This document shows positions 56,701 through 64,000 of a stretch of DNA of 64,000 nt, one piece after another. A program made the translations under genes and the position numbers. Position 1 is the first letter of the stretch. Each line of letters opens with the position of its first letter. The notes under the pieces were generated by a model. That model was not told the origin of the DNA. It ran no database searches and saw only the letters and a list, made by a program, of their open reading frames with translations. The stretch lies in contig JAIGNY010004284.1 of the NCBI GenBank assembly GCA_020152595.1, forward strand, positions 152,501 through 216,500. The letters are read 5' to 3'. The DNA is from Chiridota heheva (taxonomy: Eukaryota > Echinodermata > Holothuroidea > Apodida > Chiridotidae).

Positions 56701-59700
56701 TAAGCATTACTGACTATTACTGAGCATTACTGAACTATTACTAAGCGTTACTGAACTATTAATAAGCATTACTTAACTATTACTATGTAATGTTTAATTA
56801 TTACTAGCATTACTGAACTATTACTAAGCCTTACTGAACTATTACTAAGCATTACTGAATTATTACTACATTACTGAACTATTACTACATTACTGAACTA
56901 TTACTGAGCATTACTGAACTATTACTAAGCATTACTGAACTATTACTACACAGCTGAACTATCATTAAGCATTACTGAACTATTACTAAGCATAACTGAA
57001 CTATTACTGAGCATTACTGAACTATTACTAAACATTACTGAACTATTACTAAGCATTACTTAACTATTACTATGTATTGTTGAACTATTACTAAGCATTA
57101 CTAAACTATTACTGAGCATTATTGAACTATTACTGAGCATTACTGAAGTATTAATAAGCATTACTGACCTATTACAGAGCATTACTGAACTATTACTACA
57201 TTACTGAACTATTACTACATAACTGAACTATTACTAGCATTACTGAACTAATACTAAGCATTACTGAACTATTACTGAGCATTACTGAACTATTACTGAG
57301 CATTACTAAACTATTACTATGCAATACCGAACTATTACTAAGCATTACTGAACTATTACTAGCATTACTGAATATTACTGAGCATTACTAAACTATTACT
57401 AAGCATTACTGAACTATTACTAGCATTACTGAACTATTACTAAGCATTACTGAACTATTACTAAACATTACTGAACTATTACTAAGCATTACTGAACTAT
57501 TACTGAGCATTACTGAACTATTACTAAGCATTACATAACTATTACTATGTATTGCTTAACTATTTCTAAGCATTAATGAACTAATACTAAGCATTACTGA
57601 ACTATTACTGAGCATTAATGAACTAATACTAAGCATTACTGAACTATTACTAAGCATTATTGAACTATTTCTAAGCATTACTGAACTATTACTAAGCATT
57701 ACTTAACTATTACTAAGCATTACTGAACTATTACTGAGCATTACTAAACTATTACTAGGCAATACTGAACTATTACTAAGCATTACTGAACTATTACTAA
57801 GCATTACTGAACTATTACTGAGCATTACTGAACTATTACTAAGCATTACTGAACTACTACTAAGCATTACTGAACTATTACTAAGCATTACTGAACTATT
57901 ACTACACAGCTGAACTATCATTAAGCATTACTGAACTATTACTAAGCATTACTGAACTATTAATGAGCATTACTGAACTATTACTAAACATTACTGAACT
58001 ATTACTAAGCATTACTTAACTATTACTATGTATTGTTGAACTATTACTAAGCATTACTAAACTATTACTGAGCATTATTGAACTATTACTGAGCATTACT
58101 GAAGTATTAATAAGCATTACTGAACTATTACAGAGCATTACTGAACTATTACTAAGCATTACTGAACTAATACTAAGCATTACTGAACTATTACTGAGCA
58201 TTACTGAACTATTACTGAGCATTACTAAACTATTACTACAATACCGAACTATTACTAAGCATTACTGAACTATTACTAAGCATTACTGAACTATTACTGA
58301 GCATTACTGAACTATTACTAAGCATTACTGAACTATTACTAAGCATTACTGAACTATTACTAAGCATAACTGAACTATTACTAAACATTACTGAACTAAT
58401 ACTAAGCATTACTGAACTATTACTGAGCATTACTGAACTATTACTGAGCATTACTAAACTATTACTATGCAATACCGAACTATTACTAAGCATTACTGAA
58501 CTATTACTAAGCATTACTGAACTATTACTGAGCATTACTAAACTATTACTAAGCATTACTGAACTATTACTAAGCATTACTGAACTATTACTAAGCATTA
58601 CTGAACTATTACTAAACATTACTGAACTATTACTAAGCATTACTGAACTATTACTGAGCATTACTGAACTATTACTAAGCATTACATAACTATTACTATG
58701 TATTGCTTAACTATTACTAAGCATTAATGAACTAATACTAAGCATTACTGAACTATTACTGAGCATTAATGAACTAATACTAAGCATTACTGAACTATTA
58801 CTAAGCATTATTGAACTATTTCTAAGTATTACTGAACTATTACTAAGCATTACTTAACTATTACTAAGCATTACTGAACTATTACTGAGCATTACTAAAC
58901 TATTACTAGGCAATACTGAACTATTACTAAGCATTACTGAACTATTACTAAGCATTACTGAACTATTACTGAGCATTACTGTACTATTACTAGCATTACT
59001 GAACTACTACTAAGCATTACTGAACTATTACTAGCATTACTGAACTATTACTACACAGCTGAACTATCATTAAGCATTACTGAACTATTACTAAGCATTA
59101 CTGAACTATTAATGAGCATTACTGAACTATTACTAAACATTACTGAACTATTACTAAGCATTACTTAACTATTACTATGTATTGTTGAACTATTACTAAG
59201 CATTACTAAACTATTACTGAGCATTATTGAACTATTACTGAGCATTACTGAAGTATTAATAAGCATTACTGAACTATTACAGAGCATTACTGAACTATTA
59301 CTAGCATTACTGAACTAATACTAAGCATTACTGAACTATTACTGAGCATTACTGAACTATTACTGAGCATTACTAAACTATTACTAAGCAATACCGAACT
59401 ATTACTAAGCATTACTGAACTATTACTAAGCATTACTGAACTATTACTGAGCATTACTTAACTATTACTAAGCATTACTGAGCATTACTGAACTATTACT
59501 AAGCATTACTGAACTATTACTGAGCATTAGTGAACTATTACTGAGCATTACTGAACTATTACTAAGCATTACTGAACTATTACTGAGCATTACTGAACTA
59601 TTACTAAACATTACTGAACTATTACTAAACATTACTTAACTATTACTATGTATTGTTGAACTATTACTAAGCATTACTAAACTATTACTGAGCATTATTG

Positions 59701-62700
59701 AACTATTACTGAGCATTACTGAAGTATTAGTAAGCATTACTGAACTATTACAGAGCATTACTGAACTATTACTAAGCATTACTGAACTATTACTAAGCAT
59801 TACTGAACTATTACTAAACATTACTGAACTATTACCAAGCATTACTGAACTATTACTGAGCATTACTGAACTATTACTACATTACATAACTATTACTATG
59901 TATTGCTTAACTATTACTAAGCATTAATGAACTATTACTAAGCATTACTGAACTATTACTGAGCATTAATGAACTAATACTAAGCATTACTGAACTATTA
60001 CTAAGCATTATTGAACTATTTCTAAGCATTACTGAACTATTACTAAGCATTACTTAACTATTACTAAGCATTACTGAACTATTACTGAGCATTACTAAAC
60101 TATTACTAGGCAATACTGAACTATTACTAAGCATTTCTGAACTATTACTAAGCATTACTGAACTATTACTGAGCATTACTGAACTATTACTAGCATTACT
60201 GAACTACTATTAGCATTACTGAACTATTACTAAGCATTACTGAACTATTACTAACATTACTGAACTAATACTAAGCATTACTAAACTATTACTAAGCATT
60301 ACTAAGCATTACTGAACTATTACTAAGCATTACCGAAGTATCACTCAGCATTACTGAACTATTACTGAGCATTACTGAACTATTACTAAGCATTACTGAA
60401 CTATTACTAAGCATTACTGAACTATTACTAAGCATTACTGAACTATTTCTAAGCATTACTGAACTATTACTGAGCATTACTGAACTATTACTAAGCATTA
60501 CTGAACTATTACTAAGCATTACTGAACTATTACTAAGCATTACTGAACTATTACTAAACATTACTGAACTATTACCAAGCCTTACTGAACTATTACTGAG
60601 CATTACTGAACTATTACTAAGCATTACATAACTATTACTATGTATTGCTTAACTATTACTAAGCATTAATGAACTATTACTAAGCATTACTGAACTATTA
60701 CTGAGCATTAATGAACTAATACTAAGCATTACTGAACTATTACTAAGCATTACTGAACTATTTCTAAGCATTACTGAACTATTACTGAGCATTACTAAAC
60801 TATTACTAGGCAATACTGAACTATTACTAAGCATTACTGAACTATTACTAAGCATTACTGAACTATTACTGAGCATTACTGAACTATTACTAAGCATTAC
60901 TGAACTACTACTAAGCATTACTGAACTATTACTAAGCATTACTGAACTATTACTACACAGCTGAACTATCATTAAGCATTACTGAACTATTACTAAGCAT
61001 TACTGAACTATTAATGAGCATTACTGAACTATTACTAAACATTACTGAACTATTACTAAGCATTACTTAACTATTACTATGTATTGTTGAACTATTACTA
61101 AGCATTACTAAACTATTACTGAGCATTATTGAACTATTACTGAGCATTACTGAAGTATTAATAAGCATTACTGAACTATTACAGAGCATTACTGAACTAT
61201 TACTAAGCATTACTGAACTAATACTAAGCATTACTGAACTATTACTGAGCATTACTGAACTATTACTGAGCATTACTAAACTATTACTAAGCAATACCGA
61301 ACTATTACTAAGCATTACTGAACTATTACTAAGCATTACTGAACTATTACTGAGCATTACTGAACTATTACTAAGCATTACTGAACTATTACTAAGCATT
61401 ACTGAACTATTACTAAGCATAACTGAACTATTACTAAACATTACTGAACTAATACTAAGCATTACTGAACTATTACTGAGCATTACTGAACTATTACTGA
61501 GCATTACTAAACTATTACTATGCAATACCGAACTATTACTAAGCATTACTGAACTATTACTAAGCATTACTGAACTATTACTGAGCATTACTAAACTATT
61601 ACTAAGCATTACTGAACTATTACTAAGCATTACTGAACTATTACTAAGCATTACTGAACTATTACTAAACATTACTGAACTATTACTAAGCATTACTGAA
61701 CTATTACTGAGCATTACTGAACTATTACTAAGCATTACATAACTATTACTATGTATTGCTTAACTATTACTAAGCATTAATGAACTAATACTAAGCATTA
61801 CTGAACTATTACTGAGCATTAATGAACTAATACTAAGCATTACTGAACTATTACTAAGCATTATTGAACTATTTCTAAGCATTACTGAACTATTACTAAG
61901 CATTACTTAACTATTACTAAGCATTACTGAACTATTACTGAGCATTACTAAACTATTACTAGGCAATACTGAACTATTACTAAGCATTACTGAACTATTA
62001 CTAAGCATTACTGAACTATTACTGAGCATTACTGTACTATTACTACATTACTGAACTACTACTAAGCATTACTGAACTATTACTAAGCATTACTGAACTA
62101 TTACTAAGCACAGCTGAACTATCATTAAGCATTACTGAACTATTACTACATTACTGAACTATTAATGAGCATTACTGAACTATTACTAAACATTACTGAA
62201 CTATTACTAAGCATTACTTAACTATTACTATGTATTGTTGAACTATTACTAAGCATTACTAAACTATTACTGAGCATTATTGAACTATTACTGAGCATTA
62301 CTGAAGTATTAATAAGCATTACTGAACTATTACAGAGCATTACTGAACTATTACTACATTACTGAACTAATACTAAGCATTACTGAACTATTACTGAGCA
62401 TTACTGAACTATTACTGAGCATTACTAAACTATTACTAGCATTACTGAACTATTACTAAGCATTACTGAACTATTACTAAGCATTACTGAACTATTACTA
62501 AGCATTACTAAACTATTACTAGCATTACTGAACTATTACTAAGCATTACTGAACTATTACTAAGCATTACTGAACTATTACTGAGCATTACTGAACTATT
62601 ACTAAGCATTACTGACTACTATTACTAAGCATTATTGAACTATTACTGAGCATTACTGAACTATTACTAAGCATTACTGAACTATTACTGAGCATTACTG

Positions 62701-64000
62701 AACTATTACTACTATGTCATTTCTAAGCATTACTGAAACTATTACTGAGCATTACTGAACCATTACTAAGCATTACTGAACTATTACTAAGCATTACTGA
62801 ACTATTAAACATTACTGAACTATTACTGAGCATTACTGATTACTATTAACATTACTATGTATTGCTTAACTATTACTAAGCATTACTGAACTATTACTAA
62901 GCATTACTGAACTATTACTAAACATTACTGAACTATTACTAGCATTACTGAACTGAACTATTACTGAGCATTACTGAACTATTACTAAACATTACTAAAC
63001 ATTACATAACTATTACTTACTGAGCATTTGCATTACTGAACTATTACTAAGCATTACTAAGCATTAATGAACTATTACTACATTACTGGAACTATTACTG
63101 AGCATTAATGAACTATTAATACTAAGAACATTTACATTGAACTATTACATTATTGAACTATTTCTAGTAGAGCATTACTGAACTATTACTAAGCATTACT
63201 TAACTATTACTAAGCATTACTGAACTGATTTACTGAACATTACTAAGCAATACTGAACTATTACTACTGAACATTACTGAACTATTACTAAACTGCATTT
63301 ACTGAACTATTACTAAGCTATTTACTGAACTATTACTGAGCATTACTGAACTATTACTAAGCATTATTGAACTACTGAACTATTACTAAGCATTACTATT
63401 AGCATTACTGAACTATTACTAACATTACTGAACTATTACTGAACTATTACTGAACTATTACTAAGCATTACTGAACTTACTAACATTACTGAACTATTAC
63501 ATTAAGCATTACTGAACTGAATTACTGAGCATTACTGAACTATTACTAAACATTACTGAACTATTACTAAGCATTACTTAACTATTACTATGTATTGTTG
63601 AACTATTACTAAGCATTACTAAACTATTACTGAGCATTATTGAACTATTACTGAGCATTACTGAAGTATTAATAAGCATTACTGAACTATTACAGAGCAT
63701 TACTGAACTATTACTAAGCATTACTGAACTAATACTAAGCATTACTGAACTATTACTGAGCATTACTGAACTATTACTGAGCATTACTAAACTATTACTA
63801 AGCATTACCGAACTATTACTAAGCATTACTGAACTATTACTAAGCATTACTGAACTATTACTAAGCATTACTGAACTATTACTAAGCATTACTGAACTAT
63901 TACTAAGCATTACTGAACTATTACTAAGCATTACTGAACTATTACTAAACATTACTGAACTATTACCAAGCATTACTGAACTATTACTGAGCATTACTGA
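53755..64000. repeat. 21-bp satellite array, >10 kb, with higher-order structure
   Basis: Unit GCATTACTGAACTATTACTAA, roughly 480 copies to the window edge, the main variant being GAGC for AAGC. Rare variant units act as landmarks. 'tatgtattgttgaac' occurs at 53931, 55067, 57071, 58027, 59177, 59647, 61078, 62230 and 63590. 'cacagctgaactatcatt' occurs at 56485, 56949, 57905, 59053, 60956 and 62109. Spacings of about 1150 and 3050 bases recur, so the array grew by duplicating large blocks. The period leaves one frame open on each strand (MLSNSSV on -, ITELLLS on +); these are not genes. Confidence 0.97.

Noticed and set aside
53920..63994. Many minus-strand Ser/Asn-rich frames (MLSNSSV repeats) up to 222 codons
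   Set aside because: They follow directly from the 21-bp satellite period; the other strand is equally open in one frame, and 1-2 nt losses break both without compensation.
53755..64000. The array as a CRISPR
   Set aside because: There are no unique spacers between repeats; units are head-to-tail and the genome is eukaryotic.

Overview
This is a eukaryotic window from an animal genome. Genes are split into short exons with GT-AG introns and spread through AT-rich introns full of degenerate transposons, MITEs, a tRNA-derived SINE and minisatellites. Two animal gene families are readable: a chondroitin-sulfate-type sulfotransferase and an ionotropic glutamate receptor. A marine invertebrate is likely, because the repeat types (for example the 'CCTCCGCCAACGAAGTTG' repeat near 23.3 kb) and the virus-like gene block recall those genomes. 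The exact phylum is inference and I do not claim it.

Layout. 1-1.6 kb: 3' part of a broken non-LTR retrotransposon. 1.7-8.6 kb: interspersed repeats, including a 24-bp minisatellite (2.8-3.9 kb) and a long hairpin repeat (6.56-6.7 kb). 8.6-32.4 kb, + strand: a CHST15-like Golgi sulfotransferase in seven exons. Its introns hold a 4.2-kb terminal-inverted-repeat transposon fossil with an XPG-like nuclease-type coding relic (9.7-13.9 kb), MITEs and a polypyrimidine tract. Its last exon is partly duplicated just downstream. 36.5-44.8 kb, - strand, convergent with the sulfotransferase: the 3' six exons of a kainate-type glutamate receptor covering both ligand-binding lobes and all membrane segments. 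The 5' exons for the amino-terminal domain are not seen.

47.5-53.75 kb, - strand: a compact intronless block of ten small open frames, spaced by a few to a few tens of bases or overlapping. They encode membrane-anchored, coiled-coil and paralogous beta-rich-looking proteins. It looks like the structural-gene half of an integrated virus or Polinton/adintovirus-like element, but no polymerase, integrase, protease, packaging ATPase or recognisable major capsid gene is visible. Most of the genes carry stops or frameshifts. 53.76 kb to the window end: more than 10 kb of one 21-bp minisatellite with higher-order periods of about 1.15 and 3.05 kb. It starts about ten bases upstream of the first gene of the virus-like block and has no visible right boundary.

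The two host genes each carry one isolated lesion (a frameshift in sulfotransferase exon 3, a TGA in the receptor's SPYRD-type motif) in otherwise clean reading. Several breaks in the virus-like block and the satellite are 1-2 nt indels, some at homopolymers. Consensus sequencing error and true decay both remain possible throughout.
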